Source: Nitrospirillum iridis (GTDB lineage Bacteria; Pseudomonadota; Alphaproteobacteria; Azospirillales; Azospirillaceae). From it: DNA of 64,000 bases. The first letter of the stretch is position 1. Each line of letters starts with the position of its first letter. Shown piece after piece: positions 8,540-17,110 of this stretch. The stretch spans positions 1 to 64,000 of the forward strand of contig NZ_JACIIZ010000021.1 in assembly GCF_014205765.1 (NCBI RefSeq). The letters run 5' to 3'. Below the pieces are notes generated by a model. It was not told where the DNA came from and searched no databases. It worked only from the letters and a program-made list of their open reading frames with translations. The position numbers were made by a program, and so were the translations under genes.

Positions 8540-8764
8540 ATGGCATCAGCGAGAGGCGCGAAGCCCACCAAGGTGAAGGTTCAGGAGCACCGCGACCGGC
8601 TGCGCGCGCAGGGCTTGCGGCCGATCCAGATTTGGGTACCGGACGTGCGCGCCTCATCCTTCCGGGCGGAGGCGCACCGGCAATCGCTGGCCGTGGCGGC
8701 AAGCGCCCATGCGGCCGAGGATCAGGCGTTCATCGACGCGGTGTCCGACTGGGACGACGAATGA
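8540..8764 (+). CDS. MazE-family antitoxin (DUF3018-like)
   Basis: 74 residues: 'RDRLRAQGLRPIQIWVPDVRASSF' is the DNA-binding, ribbon-helix-helix-like start typical of DUF3018 antitoxins, followed by an acidic tail ('EDQAFIDAVSDWDDE') of the type that wraps the toxin. A TTG at 8525 is in frame, but the ATG at 8540 is preferred because translation from 8525 would begin only four bases after the palindrome. The stop codon overlaps the toxin start as ATGA. Its role is to neutralise the neighbouring PemK/MazF-like RNase and probably repress the operon. Confidence 0.82.
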   Translation: MASARGAKPTKVKVQEHRDRLRAQGLRPIQIWVPDVRASSFRAEAHRQSLAVAASAHAAEDQAFIDAVSDWDDE

Positions 8765-9117
8765 GGCGGGGGGACATCTGGACCGTCTCCGGCGGCAAGG
8801 ATTATGCGGGCAAACCCCGCCCCGTCGTCGTCGTGCAGGACGACTCCTTCGACGCGACGGACTCGATCACGATCTGCGCCTTCACCACGGACCCGACCGA
8901 GGCCCCCCTGTTCCGGCTCGCGGTGGAGCCGAACGAACGCAACGGCCTGCGCTCTCCCTCCCGGCTGATGGTGGACAAGATCACCACCGTCCCGAAGTCC
9001 AAGGTCGGCGAGCGGGTCGGGCGGCTGGATGACGAGGATGTGGTTCGCCTGAACCAAGCTGTGATGGTGTTCCTCGGCCTGGCGGTGTCGCCGAGAACGG
9101 GCCGGAAAGGGGAATGA
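8761..9117 (+). CDS. PemK/MazF-family toxin (mRNA endoribonuclease)
   Basis: 118 residues beginning MRRGDIWTVSGG, the canonical MazF/PemK N-terminus. 'GKPRPVVVVQDDSF' carries the conserved R-P-V segment with the catalytic Arg, and 'NGLRSPSRLMVDKITTVPKSKVGERVGRL' contains the Ser/Thr-bearing strand and the 'vdki.tv' motif. Family members cut mRNA at short sequences to arrest growth when the antitoxin is degraded. It overlaps the antitoxin by four bases and so is translationally coupled. In this element it probably serves as a stabilisation (addiction) module. Confidence 0.9.
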   Translation: MRRGDIWTVSGGKDYAGKPRPVVVVQDDSFDATDSITICAFTTDPTEAPLFRLAVEPNERNGLRSPSRLMVDKITTVPKSKVGERVGRLDDEDVVRLNQAVMVFLGLAVSPRTGRKGE

Positions 9118-9208
9118 TGAGAAGCCCCATGACCGAGGTGTATCCGGGCGTGTCTAGGCGCAATCATGGGCCATTCTACTTGCCGCCCGCCGGCGCGATA
9201 CTGACGAC

Positions 9209-9430
9209 ATGCCCCGACCTGTCCTCAAATCTGTCCCCGCGGTCTCTGATCAGCTTGAAGCGTTGCTCGGCTACCCTTGGCCGTTTCCGGGCCGGCCGCC
9301 GAAGCACGACCTCTCGACCTGGACCGTCACCGATGACTGGCCGGAGCATGTGCCCGTCACGGAAGCCGAGATGGAGGTGTTCGAGCAATGGTTCGCTGAC
9401 CTGTTCGATGAGCAATTCATCTCCAACTAG
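9209..9430 (+). CDS. Small hypothetical protein
   Basis: 73 residues, acidic, with a Trp/Pro-rich middle ('YPWPFPGRPPKHDLSTWTV') and an amphipathic acidic C-terminus ('AEMEVFEQWFADLFDEQ'). The composition is that of a real soluble protein rather than a shadow frame. No Shine-Dalgarno is obvious. It lies between the toxin and the Cys-His-Asp protein in the same orientation, so it is probably cargo of the element. I do not recognise a domain and assign no function. Confidence 0.5.
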   Translation: MPRPVLKSVPAVSDQLEALLGYPWPFPGRPPKHDLSTWTVTDDWPEHVPVTEAEMEVFEQWFADLFDEQFISN

Positions 9431-9445
9431 CGCAGGACGAGTCGG

Positions 9446-9853
9446 ATGACCTCCGAGGAAAAAGAACTCATCCAGGCTATCCAAGCTGTGTTGAGCCCAG
9501 ACTTAATTCCTAAAGATTACAGCGGACGGCTCGATAATCCAATGTTCGGCCATTGCTATCACGCAGCAGAGGCACTGTATCGGTCTTTAGGCGGGAAAAC
9601 GTCCGGTTACAAAGCTCGGCGCGGTGTAGACGATGACGGAGTGTCTCACTGGTGGGTCGAATCTCCCATGGGAGAAATTCTTGACCCTACTGCTGCCCAA
9701 TACACTGACTTCGATAAAACTCCACCGTATCACAACGCGAAAGGCGCCTCATTTCGTGGCACTTCAAGGCGAGCGAAGACGATCATGGAGCGCATCTCAA
9801 ACCGACCGCGATGTTCAGCGCCGGCCGATAGTCTGAGCAAAGCGCTGCCATGA
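9446..9853 (+). CDS. Small protein with Cys-His-Asp triad, coupled to recombinase
   Basis: 135 residues. The segments 'GHCYHAAEALYRSLGG' (C37), 'VSHWWVES' (H68) and 'GEILDPTAAQY' (D80) place Cys, His and Asp in the order seen in papain-like and transglutaminase-like folds. Phage and element genes with this G-x-C-Y/HWW/ILDPTA pattern are known to me only as uncharacterised proteins. No signal peptide or membrane segment is seen, so it should be cytosolic. Its stop overlaps the recombinase start as ATGA, which suggests co-expression with the recombinase. A peptidase, deamidase or acyl-transfer role is inference only. Confidence 0.6.
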   Translation: MTSEEKELIQAIQAVLSPDLIPKDYSGRLDNPMFGHCYHAAEALYRSLGGKTSGYKARRGVDDDGVSHWWVESPMGEILDPTAAQYTDFDKTPPYHNAKGASFRGTSRRAKTIMERISNRPRCSAPADSLSKALP

Positions 9854-11566
9854 CCGTGCCGCTGCGCGCCGCCCTCTACCTGCGCGTCTCGACCGCGCGG
9901 CAGGCCGAGCATGATATCTCCATCCCCGACCAGAAGCGGCAAGGCGAAGCCTACTGCCAGTCGCGGGGCTATCAGCTCATCGAAACCTACGTCGAGCCGG
10001 GCGCGTCGGCGACCAATGACCGCCGGCCCGAATTCCAGCGCATGATCGAAGCGGGTACATCCAAGCCTGCGCCCTTCGACATGGTGATCGTCCATTCGTT
10101 CAGCCGGTTCTTTCGTGACCACTTCGAGCTGGAGTTCTATGTCAGGAAGCTCGCCAAGAGCGGGGTGAAACTCCTCTCCATCACGCAGGAGATGGGCGAC
10201 GACCCCATGCACGTCATGATGCGGCAGATCATGGCGCTGTTCGACGAATATCAGTCCAAGGAGAACGCCAAGCACGTCATCCGCGCCTTAAAAGAGAACG
10301 CAAGGCAAGGCTTCTGGAACGGCTCGCTTCCACCCATCGGCTATCGCGTCGTCGCGGCCGAGCAACGCGGCGCGAAGGTCAAGAAGAAGCTGGAGATCGA
10401 CCCGCTGCACGCCGGCACCGTGCGGCTGATCTACAGGCTGGCGCTCCACGGTGACGGCGACCACGGCCAGATGGGCGTGAAGAACATCGTCAGCCACCTG
10501 AACCGCAACCGTATCTTCACGCGCGACGGAGGCCGCTGGGGCATCGGCCAAGTCCACCGCATCCTGACCCGCCGCACGTATATGGGCGAGCATGAGTTCA
10601 ACAAGCGGGCCAAGTCCAAAGAGCTGAAACCCGTCAGCGAGATCGTGGTCGTGCCCGTCCCGCCGCTCATAGACCGCGAGACCTTCGAGGCGGTGCAGGC
10701 GTTGCTCCAAGGCCCGCCATCCCACGGTGACGCCATCCGCCGTCATCAGTGGTCCGACCATGCTCACCGGCCTGATCCATTGCGCCAAGTGCGGCGGCGC
10801 CATGACCATCCGCACCGGCAAGGGCGGGCGCTATCGTTACTACGCCTGTTCGATGAAAGCCCGGCAGGGACCGACAGCCTGCGAGGGTATGGCGGTGCCG
10901 ATGGACAAGCTGGACGATCTTGTCGCCAGCCATCTCGAAGACCGTCTGCTCCAGCCCGAAAGGCTGGAGACGATCCTCGCCACGGTCCTCGACCGGCGGC
11001 AGGAGCGATCCGAGCGCCAGCATGAGCACATTGGCGAACTGAACCGGCGTGCGGCGGAGTCAGAAGCCCGTCTCAAGCGCCTCTACGACGCCATCGAGGC
11101 GGGCGTCGCCGACCTGCACGACCCGGCGCTTAAGGACCGCATCGACGGCCTGAAGGTCATCCGCGATCAGGCGAAGGCCGATGCCGAGCGCGCCCAGGCC
11201 ATGCTTGAAAACTCCGGCAACAAGGCCGTTACCCCGCAGATGGTACGCAACTTCGCCGAAACCGCGCGGCGGCATATCCGCCTTGAAGGCGGCGGCTATC
11301 GCCGCGACCATCTTCGCGCGCTCGCCCAGCGCGTTGAGGTCGCGGACGGCGAGGTCCGGATCATGGGATCGAAGTCTCGGCTGCTACAGGTGCTAACCGG
11401 AAAAAATGGCGTAAATTCAGTGCCCACTCAGGGTCTGAAGTGGCGGAGGGGATGGGATTCGAACCCACGATACGGTTTTGGCCGTATACCCGCTTTCCAG
11501 GCGAGCGCCTTCAACCACTCGGCCACCCCTCCGTCCGGAATGCGGCGGGACCATATAGAGACATGA
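9850..11566 (+). pseudogene. Large serine recombinase, frameshifted
   Basis: Site-specific recombinase. The N-terminal resolvase domain starts 'AALYLRVSTARQAEHDISIPDQ' with nucleophile S14. The middle 'Recombinase' domain follows ('GSLPPIGYRV...IYRLALHG..MGVKNIVSHLN'). A zinc-ribbon (CAKCGGAM, then YYACS and ACEG) and a coiled coil lie at the C-terminus. At 10711-10712 there is one base too many: reading CAA-GCC instead of CAAGGCC restores 'LQARHPTVTPSAVISGPTMLTGL' in the next frame. The second half then stays open to 11566, passing antisense through the tRNA-Ser gene. Composite length is about 571 residues, so the genuine C-terminus is probably earlier, near 11440. A sequencing error, a true mutation or recoding could each explain the shift. 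Confidence 0.8.
11441..11532 (-). tRNA. tRNA-Ser (anticodon GGA), CCA encoded
   Basis: On the minus strand the cloverleaf reads GGAGGGG ... CCCCTCC for the acceptor stem. The anticodon loop is CTGGAAA (anticodon GGA, decoding UCC/UCU), with a long class II variable arm and the T-arm GTGGGTTCGAATCCCAT. Discriminator G and an encoded CCA finish the gene at 11441. Length is 89 bases plus CCA, normal for tRNA-Ser. Its 3' end faces the serine recombinase, the usual position of an element attachment site. Confidence 0.96.
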
Positions 11567-11643
11567 CCCCCTCGGCAAGTGCCTTTTCACACCGATATGC
11601 GCAAGGCTGAAATTTCCAAGGTTTTCCGGCACCTTGGGCGATG

Positions 11644-12384
11644 TCAGCCCGCCTCGGGGGCATCATGCGCGGGGGCGGCGCGTTCCCCGAACAGGGCGGT
11701 GCCGACGCGCACATAGGTGGCACCCATGCGCACGGCCAGGTCATAGTCACCGCTCATGCCCATGGAGACCTGGGCCAGCCCGGCCTTGCGCGCCAAATCG
11801 GCCAGCAGGGCGAAGTGCATGGCCGGTTCCTCCTCAGCCGGGGGAATGGCCATCAGGCCGGCGATGTCCAGCCCGTGGGTGTCGCGGCAGGCGGCCAGGA
11901 AATCCGGCACGTCCGCCGGAGGGATCCCGGCCTTCTGCGGCTCCTCGCCGGTGTTCACCTCCACCAGCAGGCGGGGCAGGCGGCCCTGGCGCTTACCCTC
12001 CGCCGCCAGCGCTTCCGCCAGGCGGGGCCGGTCCACCGTCTGGATGACGTCGAACAGCGCCACGGCATCCTTGACCTTGTTGGTCTGCAAGGGACCGATC
12101 AGGTGCAATTCGACATCCGGGTACTCGGCCTTCAGCTCCGTCCATTTGGCCTTGGCCTCCTGCACCCGGTTCTCGCCGAACACGCGCTGGCCCACGGCCA
12201 GCGCCGCCCGGATCTTCTCCACCGGCTGCACCTTGGACACGGCCACCAGGGTCACGGCCGCCGGGTCGCGGCCCGCCGCCCGGGCGGCGGTGTCGATGAC
12301 ACCACGCACCGTGGCGAACCGCGTGGCGATATCGGCATCGGCGGGCGGGGCGGGCGGGGCGGGGGGCTTGCTAGCGCGGGTCAT
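11644..12384 (-). CDS. yggS: YggS-family pyridoxal-phosphate homeostasis protein
   Basis: 246 residues from the ATG at 12384; the open frame extends much further upstream but that part is proline/arginine noise. It is the single-domain alanine racemase-like PLP-binding protein (YggS/PLPBP/PROSC). Visible signatures: 'TLVAVSKVQP' with the PLP Lys, 'FGENRVQEAKAKW', 'LHLIGPLQTNKVKDA', 'EVNTGEEPQKAGI', 'GLMAIPP' and the phosphate-binding 'SMGMSGDYDLAVRMGATYVRVGTALFG'. It binds PLP without known catalysis and buffers vitamin B6 and amino-acid metabolism. It is a single gene, convergent with the recombinase and divergent from the porin. Confidence 0.93.
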   Translation of the reverse strand: MTRASKPPAPPAPPADADIATRFATVRGVIDTAARAAGRDPAAVTLVAVSKVQPVEKIRAALAVGQRVFGENRVQEAKAKWTELKAEYPDVELHLIGPLQTNKVKDAVALFDVIQTVDRPRLAEALAAEGKRQGRLPRLLVEVNTGEEPQKAGIPPADVPDFLAACRDTHGLDIAGLMAIPPAEEEPAMHFALLADLARKAGLAQVSMGMSGDYDLAVRMGATYVRVGTALFGERAAPAHDAPEAG

Positions 12385-12578
12385 GATGGGGCCAACGTTA
12401 TGTATGGGCGGTTGTGTGCGGGCGGGATCAACGGTAAAGCCTGCCCCAGGCGGGTTGTCGCCTGGGTACGGCGCGACTTTCCTCCCGCCGGGGCGGCCAA
12501 GGCAAGGCCCCCGTATCGTCGGCCGCCGCCCATAGGGGTTGTCCGCCACCCTCGACCAGGACAGGGAAAGATCGTTCC

Positions 12579-13697
12579 ATGAGCCGCCGCCTGCTGACAC
12601 TCCGCGCCGCGTCCGCCGCACTGGGCGCCTTGCTGGCGCCGTGGACACCCGCCCGCGCCAGCGCTGACTACCACTTGTCGGGCGTGGTCCAGGGCGGCGT
12701 GGTGGGCACGGACACGCCGGCGGCGGGCAACGCCCACTGGGATCCCTTCGGCGCCTATGCCGTAACCGGCGGTGTGGAGACGGTGACCGACAGCGGCGTC
12801 ACCTATGGCGCCACGCTCCGCGTCGGCTCTGGCAACACCGGGCGCAGCACCGACCGGCCGGGCAACGCCGACAAGATCGGCATCGACCAGGTCTATGTTT
12901 ACGCCGCCGGCGGCTGGGGCAAGGTGCGGCTGGGCCAGAACTGGGGGGCGTCGGAACGGGCGACCGACCTGCTGCCCCTGCTGGTGGGCGGTGAGATGGA
13001 CGGGTTCTGGACCCAGAGTGGCCGGGTGCGGCCGCCCGGTGCCGTGCTGGGCCGGGCCTATGCCGGCCGCGACAGCGACGATGCCGCCAAGGTGGATTAC
13101 GAGACGCCACGCCTGTTCGGCCTGAAGGCGGGATTCTCCTTCGCGCCGGAGCGCCGGGCCTTCGGCCAGGACATCGTCGGCCCCTATGCCATTCCCGCCG
13201 AGACCAATTTCTGGGAGGGTGCGGCCAACTACCGGGGCGACTGGGGCCCTGTGCAGTATGAGGCGGGCCTGGCCTACAACCACGCCGATGCCGCCCATGG
13301 CTGGCTGGAGGACACCCAGACCGTGACCCTGGCCGGCGGCCTGACCTATGGCGGCTTCACCGTGGGCGCCGTGCTGTTCGACGATGGGGACAGCGGCCTG
13401 CCGCGCGACCGGCCGGCAAGCGGCCCCGGCGACACCCGGGGGGCGACGCTGCAAGGCACCTACGAGAACGGCCCCTATGGCCTGACGCTGTTCTGGCATG
13501 GCAGCGAGACCGAGCGCCTGACGACATATCGCGCCTATGGCCTGGGCCTGTCCTGGAAGGTGCGCGCCGACACCACCGTGGGCCTGGACCTGATCCGCTG
13601 GACCGCTGATCTGGACGCCGGCAACCCTGACGCGACGACAGCCGGCCGGCACCCGACAGGTAACGTGGCCACGGGCGTGATAGAATTTCGTTTCTAG
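12579..13697 (+). CDS. Outer-membrane porin
   Basis: 372 residues. A signal peptide is visible (MSRRLLTLRAASAALGALLAPWTPARA, cleaved near 27), followed by a long series of alternating hydrophobic strands without helices. Examples are 'KIGIDQVYVYAAGGWGKVRLGQNWG', where KxRxGQ marks a porin strand and turn, and 'VGLDLIRWTADL'. The chain ends in aromatic F (VIEFRF), the terminal-Phe signature for BAM recognition. It is most like the Gram-negative porin family of Rhodospirillales (trimeric 16-strand general porins). Substrate selectivity is unknown. It stands alone, divergent from yggS. Confidence 0.85.
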   Translation: MSRRLLTLRAASAALGALLAPWTPARASADYHLSGVVQGGVVGTDTPAAGNAHWDPFGAYAVTGGVETVTDSGVTYGATLRVGSGNTGRSTDRPGNADKIGIDQVYVYAAGGWGKVRLGQNWGASERATDLLPLLVGGEMDGFWTQSGRVRPPGAVLGRAYAGRDSDDAAKVDYETPRLFGLKAGFSFAPERRAFGQDIVGPYAIPAETNFWEGAANYRGDWGPVQYEAGLAYNHADAAHGWLEDTQTVTLAGGLTYGGFTVGAVLFDDGDSGLPRDRPASGPGDTRGATLQGTYENGPYGLTLFWHGSETERLTTYRAYGLGLSWKVRADTTVGLDLIRWTADLDAGNPDATTAGRHPTGNVATGVIEFRF

Positions 13698-13833
13698 CCC
13701 TCTGTCCGCCGCCTGCCGCCCCTCTTCCGCGCCGCGCCCGCGGCCGTCCCCGTGGATGCCCACTGGCCGGCCTTGCGTCCCAGCGGCTTTTTTGATCTAA
13801 GGAACCGTTCTCGTGACCCTGGGTGACAATCAC

Positions 13834-14361
13834 ATGCCGTCGCGCTCCGCTTTTATCATTGGCCGCTCCCTCCTGGTTGCCGGACTTCTGCTTTCCACGT
13901 CCGCTTGCTCCTGGCTGGGCTGGGGCGATGACGACGACGCGCCCAAGGGTGGCGCGCCGAAGCCCGTGTCGATCCTGATGCGCCAGAACACGTCGGGCCC
14001 GGTCGGCACGTCCAACACCGCCGTCCAGGCGGTGGGCCCCACCGTCAACGCCTTCCTGTGGCGCGCGTCGCTGGATACCATCGGCTTCCTGCCGCTGGTC
14101 TCGGCCGACCCCTACACCGGCGTGATCATCACCGACTGGTACAGCCCGCCCAGCACCCCGGGCGAGCGGTTCAAGATCAACCTGTACGTCCTGGACGCCA
14201 CGCTGCGCGCCGACGGCGTGCGCGTGACCGTGTTCCGCCAGGTCGACCAGAATGGCCAGTGGCGCGACGCCACCGTGGCCGCCGAAACCAACAGCCAGCT
14301 TGAGGACACCGTCCTCACCCGGGCGCGCCAGCTGCGCATCCAGCAGGCCGCCCCGAAGTAA
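13834..14361 (+). CDS. DUF3576 lipoprotein
   Basis: 175 residues. The N-terminus is a lipoprotein signal (IIGRSLLVAGLLLSTSAC, Cys near position 19), followed by an acidic linker 'GWGDDDDAPKGG'. The body ('VNAFLWRASLDTIGFLPLVSADPYTGVIITDWYSPP..ERFKINLYVLD') matches the DUF3576 family found next to leuS and lptE in alphaproteobacteria. The chosen ATG (13834) lies seven codons inside a longer GTG frame and puts the signal peptide at the N-terminus. Its position suggests an outer-membrane or LPS-assembly role, but function is not established. A GC-rich hairpin (14406-14424) separates it from leuS. Confidence 0.85.
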   Translation: MPSRSAFIIGRSLLVAGLLLSTSACSWLGWGDDDDAPKGGAPKPVSILMRQNTSGPVGTSNTAVQAVGPTVNAFLWRASLDTIGFLPLVSADPYTGVIITDWYSPPSTPGERFKINLYVLDATLRADGVRVTVFRQVDQNGQWRDATVAAETNSQLEDTVLTRARQLRIQQAAPK

Positions 14362-14490
14362 GCTGACCCTATCGCCGGCGGGCGACTGTCTCCCCTCTCG
14401 TAACGCCCCGGCGGGTTGCCGGGGGGGTGACGCCCCGGCCTGACCACAGGCTCACGGCCGGCGCGACACCCGAGAGAAGGCGGTTTTTCC

Positions 14491-17100
14491 ATGTCCCGGT
14501 ATAATGTCAGGGAAAACGAGGCGAAGTGGCAGTCGGCCTGGGCCGACCGGAACAGCTTCGCCGTTTCCGCGGACCCTGCCCGGCCGAAGTATTTCGTCCT
14601 TGAGATGTTCCCCTATCCCTCGGGGCGCATCCACATGGGGCACGTCCGCAACTACACCATCGGCGACGTGATCGCCCGCTACAAGCGGGCCAAGGGCTTC
14701 AACGTCCTGCATCCCATGGGTTGGGACGCCTTCGGCCTGCCGGCGGAAAACGCGGCGCTGGAGCGGAACGTACACCCCGGAAAGTGGACGTACGAGAACA
14801 TCGCCACCATGCGCGGCCAGTTGCAGTCCATGGGATTGGCCATCGACTGGGACCGGGAGATCGCCACCTGCCGGCCGGAATACTACCGGCATGAGCAGAA
14901 AATGTTCCTGGATTTCCTGAAGGCCGGCTTGGCCTACCGCAAGGAATCCTGGGTCAACTGGGACCCGGTGGACAACACCGTGCTGGCCAACGAGCAGGTG
15001 GTGGACGGCCGTGGCTGGCGCACCGGTGCGCTGGTGGAAAAGCGCAAGCTGTCACAGTGGTTCCTGAAGATCACCCACTTCGCCGACGATCTGCTGTCGG
15101 CCCTGGCCACGCTGGACCGGTGGCCGGAAAAAGTGCGGATCATGCAGGAGAACTGGATCGGCAAGTCCACCGGCCTGCGCTTCCGCTTCCAGCTGACCGC
15201 CCCGGAAGGCGTGCCCGCCAACGTGTTTCAGGGCGAGCCCGAGGTCGAGGTGTTCACCACCCGGCCCGACACCCTGTTCGGCGCCAGCTTCGTCGGCATC
15301 TCCCCCAACCATCCCATCGCCCAGGCCCTGGCCGAGAAGAACCCGGCGGTGGCCGAGTTCATCGCCGACTGCAACCGCGTCGGCACCTCGGAAGAGGCCA
15401 TCGAGACGGCGGAGAAGAAGGGCTTCGATACCGGCATCACCGCCGAGCATCCCTTCGTGCCGGGCTGGAAGCTGCCGGTCTACATCGCCAACTTCGTGCT
15501 GATGGAATACGGCACCGGCGCCATCTTCGGCTGCCCGGCGCATGACCAGCGCGACCTGGACTTCGCCCGCAAGTACGGCCTGAAGGTCACCCCCGTGGTG
15601 GTGCCGGAAGGCGAGGACCCCGCCACCTTCGACGTGGGCGGCGAGGCCTACACCGGCCCGGGCGTGCTGCGCAATTCGCAGTTCCTGGACGGCATGGAGG
15701 TGGAGGCCGCCAAGCAGGCGGCGGGCGAGAAGGTCGAGGCCATGGGCCGTGGCCAGCGCACCACCATCTACCGCCTGCGCGACTGGGGCGTGTCGCGCCA
15801 GCGCTACTGGGGCTGCCCCATCCCGGTCATCCATTGCCCCAGCTGCGGCGTGGTGCCGGTGCCGGAAGACCAGCTGCCCATCACCCTGCCGGAGGACGTG
15901 ACCTTCGACCAGCCGGGCAACCCGCTGGCCCGCCACCCCACCTGGAAGCATGTGGACTGCCCCAGCTGCGGCACGGCGGCCACGCGGGAGACGGACACCT
16001 TCGACACCTTCATCGAGTCGAGCTGGTATTTCCTGCGCTTCGCCAGCCCGCGCGTGGAAGACCAAGCCTTCAACCGGGAGGAGGCGGCCTACTGGCTGCC
16101 GGTGGATCAGTATATCGGCGGCATCGAGCACGCGGTGCTGCATCTGCTGTACGCCCGGTTCTGGACACGGGCGCTGAGCCATTGCGGCTACACCGACCTG
16201 AAGGAACCGTTCGCGGGTCTGTTCACCCAGGGCATGGTGACGCACGCGACCTACCAGGACGCCGATGGCAAGTGGCTGCTGCCCTCGGACGTCGACACGG
16301 TGGAGGGCAAGGCGGTGCAGCGCGAGGGCGGTGGCCCCGTGACCGTCGGGCCCATCATCAAGATGTCGAAGTCCAAGAAGAACGTGGTGGATCCGGCCCA
16401 CATCATCGACACCTACGGCGCCGACGCCGCCCGCCTGTTCATGCTGTCCGACAGCCCGCCTGACCGCGACCTGGAATGGACCGAGGCCGGCATCGACGGC
16501 GCCTGGCGTTTCATCAACCGCCTGTGGCGCCTGGTGACGGAGCCGTCCGTGGCCCTGCCGGCCGCCGGAACCGCCATTCCGTCCGAGCTGTCGCCGCTCG
16601 CCACCGACGCGCGCCGCATGGTGCACAAGACCGTGGCCGCCATCGGCGAGGACCTGGAACGCTTCCGTTTCAACAAGGCGGTGGCCCGCATCCGCGAGCT
16701 GGCCAACGCGCTGGAGAAGCTGGACGCCAAGGCCAAGGCCGGTGAGCACGCCGGCGACGGGGCGGTCCTGCGCGAGGGCCTGGAGGTGCTGGTGCGCCTG
16801 ATCGGCCCGATGATGCCGCACTTGGCGGAAGAGTTGTGGTCGGTGCTGGGGCATGACACCCTGCTGGTCGATTCGGTCTGGCCGGTGGCGGATGCGGCGC
16901 TGGCCACCGAGGACACCGCCACCGTGGCGGTGCAGGTCAATGGCAAGCTGCGCGCCACCCTGCACCTGCCCAAGGACATCGCCAAGGAAGAGGCCGAGGC
17001 GCTGGCCCTGGCGGAGCCCAACGTGCAGCGTGCCCTGGAGGGAAAGCCCGTGCGCAAGGTCATCGTCGTACCCAACCGGGTGATCAATGTTGTCGTATGA
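14491..17100 (+). CDS. leuS: Leucyl-tRNA synthetase
   Basis: 869 residues, full length for bacterial LeuRS. It attaches leucine to tRNA-Leu. The class I HIGH motif appears as HMGHVRN near residue 50 after 'MFPYPSGRI', and KMSKS is at 624-628. 'GMVTHATYQDADG' shows the leucine-specific insertion region, and two CPSCG motifs (near 449 and 490) form a zinc-binding module. The editing CP1 domain spans about 230-420 ('TTRPDTLFGASFVGISPNHP', 'YGTGAIFGCPAHDQRDLDFA'). It is the head of the conserved leuS-lptE-holA cluster. Confidence 0.98.
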   Translation: MSRYNVRENEAKWQSAWADRNSFAVSADPARPKYFVLEMFPYPSGRIHMGHVRNYTIGDVIARYKRAKGFNVLHPMGWDAFGLPAENAALERNVHPGKWTYENIATMRGQLQSMGLAIDWDREIATCRPEYYRHEQKMFLDFLKAGLAYRKESWVNWDPVDNTVLANEQVVDGRGWRTGALVEKRKLSQWFLKITHFADDLLSALATLDRWPEKVRIMQENWIGKSTGLRFRFQLTAPEGVPANVFQGEPEVEVFTTRPDTLFGASFVGISPNHPIAQALAEKNPAVAEFIADCNRVGTSEEAIETAEKKGFDTGITAEHPFVPGWKLPVYIANFVLMEYGTGAIFGCPAHDQRDLDFARKYGLKVTPVVVPEGEDPATFDVGGEAYTGPGVLRNSQFLDGMEVEAAKQAAGEKVEAMGRGQRTTIYRLRDWGVSRQRYWGCPIPVIHCPSCGVVPVPEDQLPITLPEDVTFDQPGNPLARHPTWKHVDCPSCGTAATRETDTFDTFIESSWYFLRFASPRVEDQAFNREEAAYWLPVDQYIGGIEHAVLHLLYARFWTRALSHCGYTDLKEPFAGLFTQGMVTHATYQDADGKWLLPSDVDTVEGKAVQREGGGPVTVGPIIKMSKSKKNVVDPAHIIDTYGADAARLFMLSDSPPDRDLEWTEAGIDGAWRFINRLWRLVTEPSVALPAAGTAIPSELSPLATDARRMVHKTVAAIGEDLERFRFNKAVARIRELANALEKLDAKAKAGEHAGDGAVLREGLEVLVRLIGPMMPHLAEELWSVLGHDTLLVDSVWPVADAALATEDTATVAVQVNGKLRATLHLPKDIAKEEAEALALAEPNVQRALEGKPVRKVIVVPNRVINVVV

Positions 17101-17110
17101 CGGCGGCCCC

